Of a stretch of DNA of 64,000 bases, positions 27,431 through 34,399 are shown piece after piece. The notes beneath the pieces were generated by a model, which saw only the letters and a list, made by a program, of their open reading frames with translations, was not told the origin of the DNA and did not search any database. The stretch is from positions 176,565-240,564 of the forward strand of contig NZ_JAHUWH010000008.1 of the NCBI RefSeq assembly GCF_019219095.1. The letters are read 5' to 3'. The position numbers and the translations under genes were made by a program. The stretch comes from Acidovorax sp. sic0104. GTDB taxonomy: Bacteria > Pseudomonadota > Gammaproteobacteria > Burkholderiales > Burkholderiaceae_C. Positions within the stretch are counted from its first letter, which is position 1, and the number at the start of each line of letters is the position of its first letter.

Positions 27431-27568
27431 CGCAGCACTGGCGGTGTCCCCCTTCCCGAACGGCGTAGCCTTTCAAGAGAAGGGGCTGAGGGCCGCGGCT
27501 CCAAGCCTGCCTGCGCAGGCTTGGACGGCCTGAAGAGCTGCCGACTGCGGCGGCCAGCCCCGAGGCGC
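27431..27568 (-). repeat. family S-related long module, inverted partial copy F
   Basis: On the minus strand this segment follows the yggS stop. It matches the extra module of copy B: CCAAGCCTGC...GCAGGCTTGG, GAGCCGCGGCCCTCAGCCCC, then GGGAAGGGGGACACCG. The first hairpin arms differ from copy B (CCAGGCCTGC...GCAGGCCTGG) but remain complementary. The terminal GTGG/CCAC hairpin of the other copies is missing or degenerate. It lies between the convergent ltaE and yggS genes. Confidence 0.7.
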
Positions 27569-27588
27569 GCAACCCCACAGAGGGTTGC
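27569..27588 (-). terminator. hairpin directly after yggS
   Basis: On the minus strand GCAACCC (27582-27588) pairs with GGGTTGC (27569-27575) around a short loop, beginning 2 nt after the yggS stop. There is no T tract, so it is perhaps part of the adjacent family S-related element rather than an independent terminator. Confidence 0.4.
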
Positions 27589-27590
27589 CC

Positions 27591-28298
27591 CTAAGTTCTG
27601 CCGCCGAAGATGCCGGTGCCTACGCGCACCATCGTGCTGCCGGCGTGGATGGCGGCCTCCAGGTCGGCCGTCATGCCCAGGGACAGGGTGTCGAAGCGTT
27701 CGAGACCGGGCTCCTGCAGCGCCGATATCTGGTCGAAAAGCGCCCTGGCGCTTGCATGAAGGGCGCGTTGCGCTTCGAATTCAGGAGCATGGTCGGGGAT
27801 GCTCATGAGCCCCCGCACCACCAGCCGTGGCAGTTTCGCGACAGCGCGGACCAATGCCAATGCATGAGAAGGCGCCACGCCCGACTTGGTGGCCCCGCCG
27901 TCGATGTTGACCTGCACGCATATTTGTAACGGCGCGAGGTGCGCCGGCCGCTGGGCCGACAGGCGCTCGGCGATCTTGAGGCGGTCCACCGTGTGCACCC
28001 AGTCGAAGTGCTCGGCCACCAGGCGCGTCTTGTTGCTCTGGATAGGGCCGATGCAGTGCCACTGCAGTGCCACGCCGGGATGGGCGGTGCGCAGGGCAAT
28101 GATCTTGTCCACCCCTTCCTGGATGTAGTTTTCACCGAAATCGCGCTGGCCGGCCGCCACGGCCTGGGCCACGGCGTCGGTGCCAAAAGTCTTGGAAACC
28201 GCCAGCAAGGACACGCTGGCCGGGTCGCGCGCGGCGGCTTTGCATGCCTGCGCCATCCTGCCCAGAACCTGTTGGAGGTTGTTAGCAATCGTGGTCAT
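27591..28298 (-). CDS. yggS: YggS/PLPBP family pyridoxal phosphate homeostasis protein
   Basis: Protein of 235 aa, a single-domain alanine-racemase-N fold. The PLP lysine lies in SLLAVSKTFGTDAVAQAVA (K about residue 36), with FGENYIQEGVDKI, LQWHCIGPIQSNKTRLV, QVNIDGGATKSGV and the C-terminal LSLGMTADLEAAIHAGSTMVRVGTGIFG. Members maintain PLP balance and show no classical enzymatic activity. Divergent from pilT, as in many proteobacteria. Confidence 0.93.
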   Translation of the reverse strand: MTTIANNLQQVLGRMAQACKAAARDPASVSLLAVSKTFGTDAVAQAVAAGQRDFGENYIQEGVDKIIALRTAHPGVALQWHCIGPIQSNKTRLVAEHFDWVHTVDRLKIAERLSAQRPAHLAPLQICVQVNIDGGATKSGVAPSHALALVRAVAKLPRLVVRGLMSIPDHAPEFEAQRALHASARALFDQISALQEPGLERFDTLSLGMTADLEAAIHAGSTMVRVGTGIFGGRT

Positions 28299-28334
28299 AA
28301 TGTTTGACAGCGTATCAAACGATAGAGGGATTCC

Positions 28335-29378
28335 GTGGACATTACCCAACTGCTCGCTTTCAGCGTCAAGAACAAGGCCTCCGACCTGCACCTTTCCGCA
28401 GGCCTGCCGCCCATGATCCGGGTCCACGGGGATGTCCGCCGCATCAATGTCGATGCGCTCGACCACAAGACGGTGCATGCCATGGTGTACGACATCATGA
28501 GCGACTCGCAGCGCAAGACGTATGAAGAATTCCTCGAGGTCGACTTCTCGTTCGAGATCGAAGGCCTGGCCCGTTTCCGCGTCAACGCCTTCAACCAGAA
28601 CCGCGGCGCGGCCGCCGTGTTCCGGACCATTCCCTCCAAGATCCTGACCCTTGAGCAGCTCAACGCGCCCAAGATCTTCGGCGACTTGGCCCTGAAGCCC
28701 CGCGGTCTGGTACTGGTGACCGGCCCCACGGGTTCTGGCAAGTCCACCACGCTGGCCGCCATGGTCAACTACCTCAACGAAACCGAGTACGGCCACATCC
28801 TCACGGTGGAGGACCCGATCGAGTTCGTGCACGAGTCCAAGAAGTGCCTGATCAACCAGCGTGAAGTCGGCCCGATGACGCTGTCGTTCGCCGCCGCGCT
28901 GAAGTCCGCGCTGCGCGAAGACCCGGATGCCATCCTGGTGGGCGAAATGCGCGACCTGGAAACCATCCGCCTGGCCATGACGGCGGCGGAAACGGGCCAC
29001 TTGGTGTTCGGCACGCTGCACACCTCCAGCGCCGCCAAGACCATCGACCGGATCATCGACGTGTTCCCCGCCGAAGAAAAGGAAATGGTCCGCGCGATGT
29101 TGTCCGAATCGCTGCAGGCCGTGATCTCGCAGACGCTGTGCAAGACCAAGGACGGCTCGGGCCGCGTGGCGGCGCACGAGATCATGCTGGGCACCAGCGC
29201 CATCCGCAACCTGATCCGCGAAGCCAAGGTGGCGCAGATGTACTCCACCATCCAGACCAGCAACAGCGTGGGCATGCAGACGCTGGACCAGAACCTGACC
29301 GACCTCGTGCGCCGCAACATCATCAGCCCGGCAGAGGCCCGCTCGAAGGCCAAGATTCCCGAGAATTTCCCGGGCTGA
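28335..29378 (+). CDS. pilT: type IV pilus retraction ATPase PilT
   Basis: Hexameric ATPase of 347 aa that powers pilus disassembly for twitching motility. Walker A is GPTGSGKSTTLAAM, the Asp box is ILTVEDPIEF, Walker B is DAILVGEMRD and the His box is ETGHLVFGTLHT. The C-terminal AIRNLIREAK motif required for retraction is intact. The start is a GTG (28335) preceded by AGAGGGA. It heads a pilT-CNB gene-pilU group. Confidence 0.95.
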   Translation: MDITQLLAFSVKNKASDLHLSAGLPPMIRVHGDVRRINVDALDHKTVHAMVYDIMSDSQRKTYEEFLEVDFSFEIEGLARFRVNAFNQNRGAAAVFRTIPSKILTLEQLNAPKIFGDLALKPRGLVLVTGPTGSGKSTTLAAMVNYLNETEYGHILTVEDPIEFVHESKKCLINQREVGPMTLSFAAALKSALREDPDAILVGEMRDLETIRLAMTAAETGHLVFGTLHTSSAAKTIDRIIDVFPAEEKEMVRAMLSESLQAVISQTLCKTKDGSGRVAAHEIMLGTSAIRNLIREAKVAQMYSTIQTSNSVGMQTLDQNLTDLVRRNIISPAEARSKAKIPENFPG

Positions 29379-29437
29379 CCCCCGCCCTCCCCCGATAGAC
29401 GACTGGCGGCGCCCCGCGCCGCACACCGGAGCACTGT

Positions 29438-30073
29438 ATGAAAGGCATTCTCGGCCTTCTGAAAATGAAAACCCGCAATGGCAAGCCTGCGGACGACCAC
29501 ACGGATTCCGTGCTGTTCTCCACCGCGTTCGCCGGCCAGGGCGTGGACGACTCCATGCTCGTGCCCTGGGAGGCCCGTGCCGTGGAGGTGGGCGCCAAGC
29601 GCCTGCCCACCAGCCGCGGCGGCAAGCTGCTGCAGGGGCTGTGGGCCAAGGACAAGTACATGGCGCACCTGGACAAGGACGCCGTGGAACGCATGGAGCG
29701 CTTCTTCGAGTTCGCGGCCATCCCCTCCAACCGCGATGTGATCCGCCAGGATGAGTATGGCAACTTCATGGTGGTGCTGCTTACCGGCACCATCGCCGTG
29801 GACCGCGTGCAGCCGTGGGGCGAGCAGTTGCGCCTGGCCGAGACGCGGCCTGGCGACATCCTGGGCGAGATGTCGCTGCTCGATAGCGGCATCCGCTTTT
29901 CGGCCTGCACCACGCTCACTGACTGCGAGATTGCAGTGCTCTCGGCCGAGGCCATGGACGACATGATGACCAAGGACCCGCAGCTGGCAGCCAGCCTGAT
30001 TGCACTGCTGGCCCGCAAGCTGTCGCTGCGTCTGCGCGTGGTGAGCGCCCGCCTGAGCGACAACCAGAAGTAG
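29438..30073 (+). CDS. cyclic nucleotide-binding-fold protein between pilT and pilU
   Basis: Protein of 211 aa. The N-terminal approximately 85 residues are unassigned. Residues about 88-200 form a CAP-like effector domain: FFEFAAIPSNRDVIRQDEYG, MVVLLTGTIAVDR, RPGDILGEMSLLDSGIRFSA, LTDCEIAVLSAEAMDDMM. The phosphate-binding cassette GEMSLLDSGIRFSA is close to the cyclic-nucleotide form (GE...L..R.SA), so it may bind cAMP or a cyclic dinucleotide. There is no helix-turn-helix, so it is not a transcription factor. The location suggests nucleotide control of pilus retraction; this is inference. Confidence 0.82.
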   Translation: MKGILGLLKMKTRNGKPADDHTDSVLFSTAFAGQGVDDSMLVPWEARAVEVGAKRLPTSRGGKLLQGLWAKDKYMAHLDKDAVERMERFFEFAAIPSNRDVIRQDEYGNFMVVLLTGTIAVDRVQPWGEQLRLAETRPGDILGEMSLLDSGIRFSACTTLTDCEIAVLSAEAMDDMMTKDPQLAASLIALLARKLSLRLRVVSARLSDNQK

Positions 30074-30149
30074 CCATAGCAATGCGCCGACGATTCAACA
30101 TCATCAACAGTGGACGGCCCACGGACCGCCACGCCAGGGAGAAAATCTG

Positions 30150-31286
30150 ATGGAACGCGATCAGGCCAGTAAATTCATCAATGACCTGCTCAAGCTGATG
30201 GTGAGCCGCAATGGCAGCGACTTGTTCATCACGGCAGATTTCCCGCCCGCGATCAAGGTGGATGGCAAGGTGACCAAGGTGTCGCCACAGCCCCTCACAC
30301 CCGCACACACCCTCACGCTGGCCCGCTCTGTCATGAGCGACAAGCAGGTGGCCGACTTCGAGCGCACCAAGGAGTGCAACTTCGCCATCTCGCCCGCGGG
30401 CGTGGGCCGTTTCCGGGTGAACGCCTTCGTGCAGCAAGGGCGCGTGGGCATGGTGCTGCGGACGATTCCGCTCACGCTGCCCACCATCGACGGTCTGGGC
30501 GTGCCGCAGGTGCTCAAGGAAGTGACCATGACCAAGCGCGGCCTGTGCATCCTGGTGGGTGCCACGGGCTCGGGCAAGTCGACCACGCTGGCCGCCATGG
30601 TGGACTGGCGCAACGAGAACTCCTTCGGCCACATCATCACGGTGGAAGACCCGGTGGAATTCGTGCACCCGCACAAGAACTGCGTGGTCACGCAGCGCGA
30701 GGTGGGCCTGGATACCGACAGCTGGGAAGCGGCCTTGAAGAACACGCTGCGCCAGGCGCCGGACGTGATCCTGATGGGCGAAATCCGCGACCGCGAGACC
30801 ATGGAACACGCGGTGGCGTTTGCCGAAACCGGACACCTGTGCCTGGCCACGCTGCACGCCAACAGCGCCAACCAGGCGCTGGACCGGATCATCAACTTCT
30901 TCCCCGAAGAACGCCGACCGCAGCTCTTGATGGACCTGTCGCTCAACCTGCGCGCCATGGTGTCGCAGCGCCTGATCCCCAAACAGGACGGCAAGGGCCG
31001 CGCGGCCGCCGTGGAGATCATGCTCAACACCCCGCTGATCTCTGACCTGATCTTCAAGGGCGACGTCCACGAGATCAAGGAGATCATGAAGAAGAGCCGC
31101 AACCTGGGCATGCAGACCTTCGACCAGGCGCTGTTCGACCTGTATGAATCCAACCTGATCACCTACGAGGACGCGCTGCGCAACGCCGACTCGCTCAACG
31201 ACCTGCGCCTGCAGATCAAGCTCAACAGCCAGCGCGCCAAGTCGCCCGACCTGGCGCAGGGCACCGAGCATTTCGCGATCGTCTGA
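30150..31286 (+). CDS. pilU: PilT-like accessory retraction ATPase PilU
   Basis: Protein of 378 aa, paralogous to PilT, that works with it in pilus retraction. Walker A is GATGSGKSTTLAAM, the Asp box is IITVEDPVEF, Walker B is DVILMGEIRD, and the PilU-specific His-box region is ETGHLCLATLHANSANQAL. The C-terminal tail is longer than PilT (KLNSQRAKSPDLAQGTEHFA). The ATG has a GGGAGAAA site. A structured repeat follows the stop immediately. Confidence 0.94.
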   Translation: MERDQASKFINDLLKLMVSRNGSDLFITADFPPAIKVDGKVTKVSPQPLTPAHTLTLARSVMSDKQVADFERTKECNFAISPAGVGRFRVNAFVQQGRVGMVLRTIPLTLPTIDGLGVPQVLKEVTMTKRGLCILVGATGSGKSTTLAAMVDWRNENSFGHIITVEDPVEFVHPHKNCVVTQREVGLDTDSWEAALKNTLRQAPDVILMGEIRDRETMEHAVAFAETGHLCLATLHANSANQALDRIINFFPEERRPQLLMDLSLNLRAMVSQRLIPKQDGKGRAAAVEIMLNTPLISDLIFKGDVHEIKEIMKKSRNLGMQTFDQALFDLYESNLITYEDALRNADSLNDLRLQIKLNSQRAKSPDLAQGTEHFAIV

Positions 31287-31369
31287 AGCCCCCCTGAGCC
31301 GCTCTGCGGCTTCCCCCGAGGGGGACGCCACCGGTGGCCGGGCAAAGCCCGCTCCACGGTGGCCCTGGC
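31287..31369 (+). repeat. family S structured repeat, copy D
   Basis: Begins at the first base after the pilU stop. The left part GCCGC-TCT-GCGGC sits inside CCCCC/GGGGG arms. The terminal hairpin has outer arms GCCACC/GGTGGC and inner arms CGGGC/GCCCG around AAA. The inner arms differ from copy A at one base pair that is still complementary (T-A to G-C). Confidence 0.85.
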
Positions 31370-31374
31370 GGGTA

Positions 31375-31402
31375 CGCGCCCCTTGCGGGCGTTTTCTTTT
31401 TT
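31375..31402 (+). terminator. probable rho-independent terminator of the pil group
   Basis: Short GC stem CGCCC (31377-31381) with GGGCG (31387-31391), followed by TTTTCTTTTTT. Confidence 0.65.
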
Positions 31403-31428
31403 GATTCACCACTTTTACACTTCCACCC

Positions 31429-32343
31429 ATGCCAAGCACGAATCCCCGCAGCTATGACGCCACCCCTTCCCGCAAGGTCGCCTTCCTGGGCCTGGGGGTG
31501 ATGGGCTATCCGATGGCCGGACACCTCGCGCTGGCGGGGCATGAGGTCACGGTGTACAACCGCACCGCTACCAAATCGATAGCTTGGTGCGCAGAGTATG
31601 CAAGCGCTACAGCCCCAAAACATGCACCCACGCCGCGCGAGGCGGCGGCCGGGGCGGATTTTGTGTTCTGCTGCGTGGGCAACGACGATGACCTGCGATC
31701 GGTCACGCTCGGTGCCGACGGTGCGTTCGCGGGCATGAAGCCGGGCGCCGTCTTCGTGGACCACACCACCGCGTCCGCCGAGGTGGCGCGCGAGCTGTAT
31801 GCGGCGGCCAAGGCGCAGGGCCTGCAGTTTGTCGATGCGCCGGTGTCGGGCGGCCAGGCTGGTGCGCAGAACGGGCAGCTCACGGTGATGTGCGGCGGCG
31901 ATGCCGATGCATTCAGCGCGGCCCAGCCGGTCGCGATGGCGTTCTCGCGCGCCTTCACCCTGCTGGGGGACAGCGGCGCAGGTCAGCTGGCGAAGATGGT
32001 CAACCAGATCTGCATCGCCGGGCTGGTGCAGGGCCTGTCCGAAGCCGTGGCCTTCGGCCAGAACGCGGGCCTGGACATGAAGCAGGTGCTGGACGTGATC
32101 GGCAAGGGCGCGGCGCAGAGCTGGCAGATGGACAACCGTGGCAAGACCATGGTGGACGATAAATTCGATTTCGGCTTTGCCGTGGACTGGATGCGCAAGG
32201 ACCTTGGCCTGGTGCTCGACGAAGCCCGGCGCAACGGTTCGCGTGTGCCTGTGACGGCGCTGGTGGACCAGTTCTATGCCGACGTGCAGAAGATGGGCGG
32301 CAACCGCTGGGATACGTCGAGCCTGGTCAAGCGGCTGAAATAA
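31429..32343 (+). CDS. beta-hydroxyacid dehydrogenase, 3-hydroxyisobutyrate dehydrogenase family
   Basis: NAD(P)-dependent oxidoreductase of 304 aa. The dinucleotide motif VAFLGLGVMGYPMAGHLALAG is at residues about 13-33, the substrate motif FVDAPVSGGQAGAQNGQLTV near 139, and the catalytic lysine region AGQLAKMVNQICIAG near 184. The stretch after VYNRT (residues about 46-64, KSIAWCAEYASATAPK) coincides with a family P repeat and replaces the usual short loop after the second beta strand. The exact hydroxyacid substrate (hydroxyisobutyrate, tartronate semialdehyde or other) is unknown. A terminator follows. Confidence 0.88.
   Translation: MPSTNPRSYDATPSRKVAFLGLGVMGYPMAGHLALAGHEVTVYNRTATKSIAWCAEYASATAPKHAPTPREAAAGADFVFCCVGNDDDLRSVTLGADGAFAGMKPGAVFVDHTTASAEVARELYAAAKAQGLQFVDAPVSGGQAGAQNGQLTVMCGGDADAFSAAQPVAMAFSRAFTLLGDSGAGQLAKMVNQICIAGLVQGLSEAVAFGQNAGLDMKQVLDVIGKGAAQSWQMDNRGKTMVDDKFDFGFAVDWMRKDLGLVLDEARRNGSRVPVTALVDQFYADVQKMGGNRWDTSSLVKRLK
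31564..31621 (+). repeat. family P short repeat, copy P6 (inside the dehydrogenase gene)
   Basis: It contains CCGCTACCAAATCGATAGCT, then TGCGCAGAG and CAAGCGCTACAGCC. It is in sense orientation, in frame, and encodes residues about 46-64 of the 3-hydroxyisobutyrate dehydrogenase-like protein next to the cofactor-specificity loop. Confidence 0.75.
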
Positions 32344-32344
32344 C

Positions 32345-32430
32345 TCCCCCCTGAGTCGCCTGCGGCGCCATCCCCCTGAGGGGGGACACACCCGGTGGCC
32401 CGGCGGAGCCGGTTCCACGGGTGCGCTGGC
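32345..32430 (+). repeat. family S structured repeat, copy E
   Basis: Starts 2 nt after the dehydrogenase stop. The left part has CCCCCTGAG and GCC-TGC-GGC stems. The terminal hairpin has outer arms ACACCC/GGGTGC (one A-C mismatch) and inner arms CCGGC/GCCGG around a GGA loop. A further pairing GCTGGC/GCCAG follows. Confidence 0.83.
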
Positions 32431-32474
32431 TTGTGCAGCGCCAGTTTCACAGCACGGCGCGCAGGGTCGTCGCC

Positions 32475-32520
32475 AAAAAAAGAATCCCGGCCGCGTGTTG
32501 CGCGCCGGGATTTCTTTTTT
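32475..32520. terminator. bidirectional rho-independent terminator
   Basis: The arms GAATCCCGGC-CGCG and CGCG-CCGGGATTTC are flanked by an A run on the left and TTTTTT on the right. It separates the plus-strand dehydrogenase from the minus-strand dolP and can serve both. Confidence 0.9.
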
Positions 32521-32561
32521 AGTCAGCGGTCATGCAGGCAACCGGGCCTGCTGAATGATCT

Positions 32562-33242
32562 TCAGCCGCCTGCGGGCTTGGTGTTGTCCGTGGTGACGGG
32601 CGCGGGCTGCGGGGCGATGCGGCGCAGCTCTTCTTCCGAGACGATTTCGAACACGCGCACGACCTTGGCAACCCCGCTCACGCCGCGGGCGATGTCGGAG
32701 GCGCGGGAGGCTTCGCGTTGCGAGACGCGCCCCATCAGGTAGACGATGTTGCGCTCGGTCACCACCTTGAAGGAGTTGGCGGAGATGTCCTTGGCGTCCA
32801 CCAGGCTGGCGCGCACCTTGCCGGTGATGAAGGTGTCGTTGGAACGCTGGCTCAGCGTGGTGACCGGCATGACGGCCAGGTCGTTGACCACCGAGCGGGT
32901 GTTCTCCACCTGCGAGACGATCTGCTCCACGGTCTGGCGGTCCTGGGCGGTGGCCACTTCGCCGGTCAGCAGGGCCTGGCGGTTGTAGCTGGTCACGTTG
33001 ACGTGCGCGCGGTCGCCCAGCGCTTCGCGGATGCGATTGCCTGCGCGCAGCTCGATCCCCTCGTCCTCGATCTGCGTGCCTGCGGTGCGGCGGTCGATGG
33101 CCATCACGCCGCCCACCATCGCGCCGCCCACGATCAGCGGCGCGCAGGCAGCAAGGCCGCCTGCCAGGGCTGCTGCGGCCAGCACGGTGCACACCACGCG
33201 GGACGCGCGGCGAAAGGTCGGGTTCATGGTCGTTTGCTTCAT
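32562..33242 (-). CDS. dolP: BON-domain outer-membrane lipoprotein (DolP-like)
   Basis: Protein of 226 aa with a signal peptide and a lipobox LAAC (cysteine about residue 33), followed by two BON domains (AGNRIREALGDRAHVNVTSYNR; TGKVRASLVDAKDISANSFK with YLMGRVSQREASRA). In E. coli DolP supports outer-membrane integrity. The ATG has an AGGAGA site and overlaps the stop of diaA (ATGA). The yraN-diaA-dolP order matches the enterobacterial operon, without lpoA. Confidence 0.88.
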   Translation of the reverse strand: MKQTTMNPTFRRASRVVCTVLAAAALAGGLAACAPLIVGGAMVGGVMAIDRRTAGTQIEDEGIELRAGNRIREALGDRAHVNVTSYNRQALLTGEVATAQDRQTVEQIVSQVENTRSVVNDLAVMPVTTLSQRSNDTFITGKVRASLVDAKDISANSFKVVTERNIVYLMGRVSQREASRASDIARGVSGVAKVVRVFEIVSEEELRRIAPQPAPVTTDNTKPAGG

Positions 33243-33850
33243 AGCGGAATCTCCTGTTCACCAAGTAACTGGGCGTCCACGCCGTCGCTCAGGCAATGCA
33301 GCACCAGGGCATGGACTTCGCGCACACGCGCTGCGCGGTCGTGGGGCACGCTGATCAACACATCCGTCTCGCGCAGCAGCACGGAGAGCTTTCCGCCCGT
33401 GCGGCCGGTGAGCACCACCACGGTCATGTCGCGCTCGTGCGCGGCTTCGGTGGCGGCAATCAGGTTGGCGTCGTTGCCGGTGACAGACAGTACCAGCAGC
33501 ACATCGCCCGCCTGCCCCAGCGCCCGCACCTGGCGGGCGAACTGCTGGGCCGCGTCGCTGGCGACACCGGCGCCTGCTGCGGCAGAGGTCAACAAGGTAC
33601 TGTCGGACGACAGGGCCAGCGCTGCCAGCTCGGGCCGTTCGCGCTCGAAGCCGGCCACGCAGAAGGCGGCGAACTGCTGGGCCTCGGCGGCCGAGGGGCC
33701 GTTGCCGCAGGCCAGGACCTTCCCGCCACTGGTCACGCAGGCCAGGACAGCCTGCACGGCGGCGGCGATGGGGTGGCTCAGGGCTTGCGCGGCCTGGTAC
33801 TTCAGGTCGGCGCTGTCGATGAAATGCTGTTGGATGCGTTGCTCAAGCAT
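33239..33850 (-). CDS. diaA: SIS-domain protein, DiaA/GmhA-like
   Basis: Protein of 203 aa with one SIS (phosphosugar isomerase) domain: GGKVLACGNGPSAAEAQQFAAF, LSSDSTLLTSAAAGAG, VLLVLSVTGNDANLIAATEAA and VVVLTGRTGGKLSVLL. It could be phosphoheptose isomerase (GmhA) or the DnaA-binding initiator factor DiaA. The chromosomal context yraN-diaA-dolP favours DiaA. The start MLEQRIQQHFIDSADLKYQ is typical of the family. Confidence 0.85.
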   Translation of the reverse strand: MLEQRIQQHFIDSADLKYQAAQALSHPIAAAVQAVLACVTSGGKVLACGNGPSAAEAQQFAAFCVAGFERERPELAALALSSDSTLLTSAAAGAGVASDAAQQFARQVRALGQAGDVLLVLSVTGNDANLIAATEAAHERDMTVVVLTGRTGGKLSVLLRETDVLISVPHDRAARVREVHALVLHCLSDGVDAQLLGEQEIPL

Positions 33851-33958
33851 GAGGGCCCGATGATACCCGCCGGGTGTTACAGCTTTTGTAGCAAACCGTT
33901 GTCGCCAGCCGGGCTGTAGCGGTGCGCCCGATGGCCGATGACTGGCTCGGCGAAGCAT

Positions 33959-34399
33959 CTACTGCGCATCGAATGCCGCCTTGAGCCATTGCACGGAGTC
34001 CTCCACCAGCACCACGTCGAAACGGCAGGGCGGCGGTGCAGGCATGCGCAGCAGGTAGTGCCGCGCCGCAAAAATGATGCGCTGCTGCTTGGCGGCGCTG
34101 ATGCTCGCCCCCGCACCGCCGAAGGTAGCGCTGGCCCGGCTGCGCACTTCGACGAACACCAGCGTGCCGTCCCGCTCGCGCATCACCAGATCGATCTCGC
34201 CACCGCCGCGTCCAGGCGTCCGATAATTGCGTACCACGAGTTGCAGGCTCTGGGCCTGCAGGTACGCCAGGGCCTTGTCTTCCGCCGCATTGCCGCGCTC
34301 GCGCGTCGTGGTGGCGGTGCTGTCGGCACCGCCGCGAGACGCTGACGGCGCCGATGGAGCGGCGGCAGCAGGCGGCTTCTTTCTTCCAAGGAAATTCAT
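33959..34399 (-). CDS. yraN: YraN family (UPF0102) nuclease-fold protein
   Basis: Protein of 146 aa. The C-terminal approximately 110 residues match UPF0102 (RGNAAEDKALAYLQAQSLQL, GGGEIDLVMRERDGTLVFVEV with the restriction-endonuclease-like D...E.K/V pattern, and RIIFAARHYL). The N-terminal 35 residues are an Ala/Pro/Ser-rich extension. The ATG shares its first base position (34399) with the probable TTG start of rsmI on the opposite strand. Confidence 0.9.
   Translation of the reverse strand: MNFLGRKKPPAAAAPSAPSASRGGADSTATTTRERGNAAEDKALAYLQAQSLQLVVRNYRTPGRGGGEIDLVMRERDGTLVFVEVRSRASATFGGAGASISAAKQQRIIFAARHYLLRMPAPPPCRFDVVLVEDSVQWLKAAFDAQ

Noticed and set aside
28304..28309. TTGACA upstream of pilT as a promoter
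   Set aside because: No acceptable -10 box is found 16-18 bp downstream, so the hexamer alone is not enough.
27591..29426. Extension of the yggS frame to over 600 codons
   Set aside because: The upstream part is antisense to pilT. The family N-terminus starts at 28298.
33871..33897. Possible ninth family P copy (GCTACAAAAGCTGTAAC on the minus strand)
   Set aside because: Only the first block resembles the family and the GCGC and AAGCG blocks are missing, so it is too degenerate to count.
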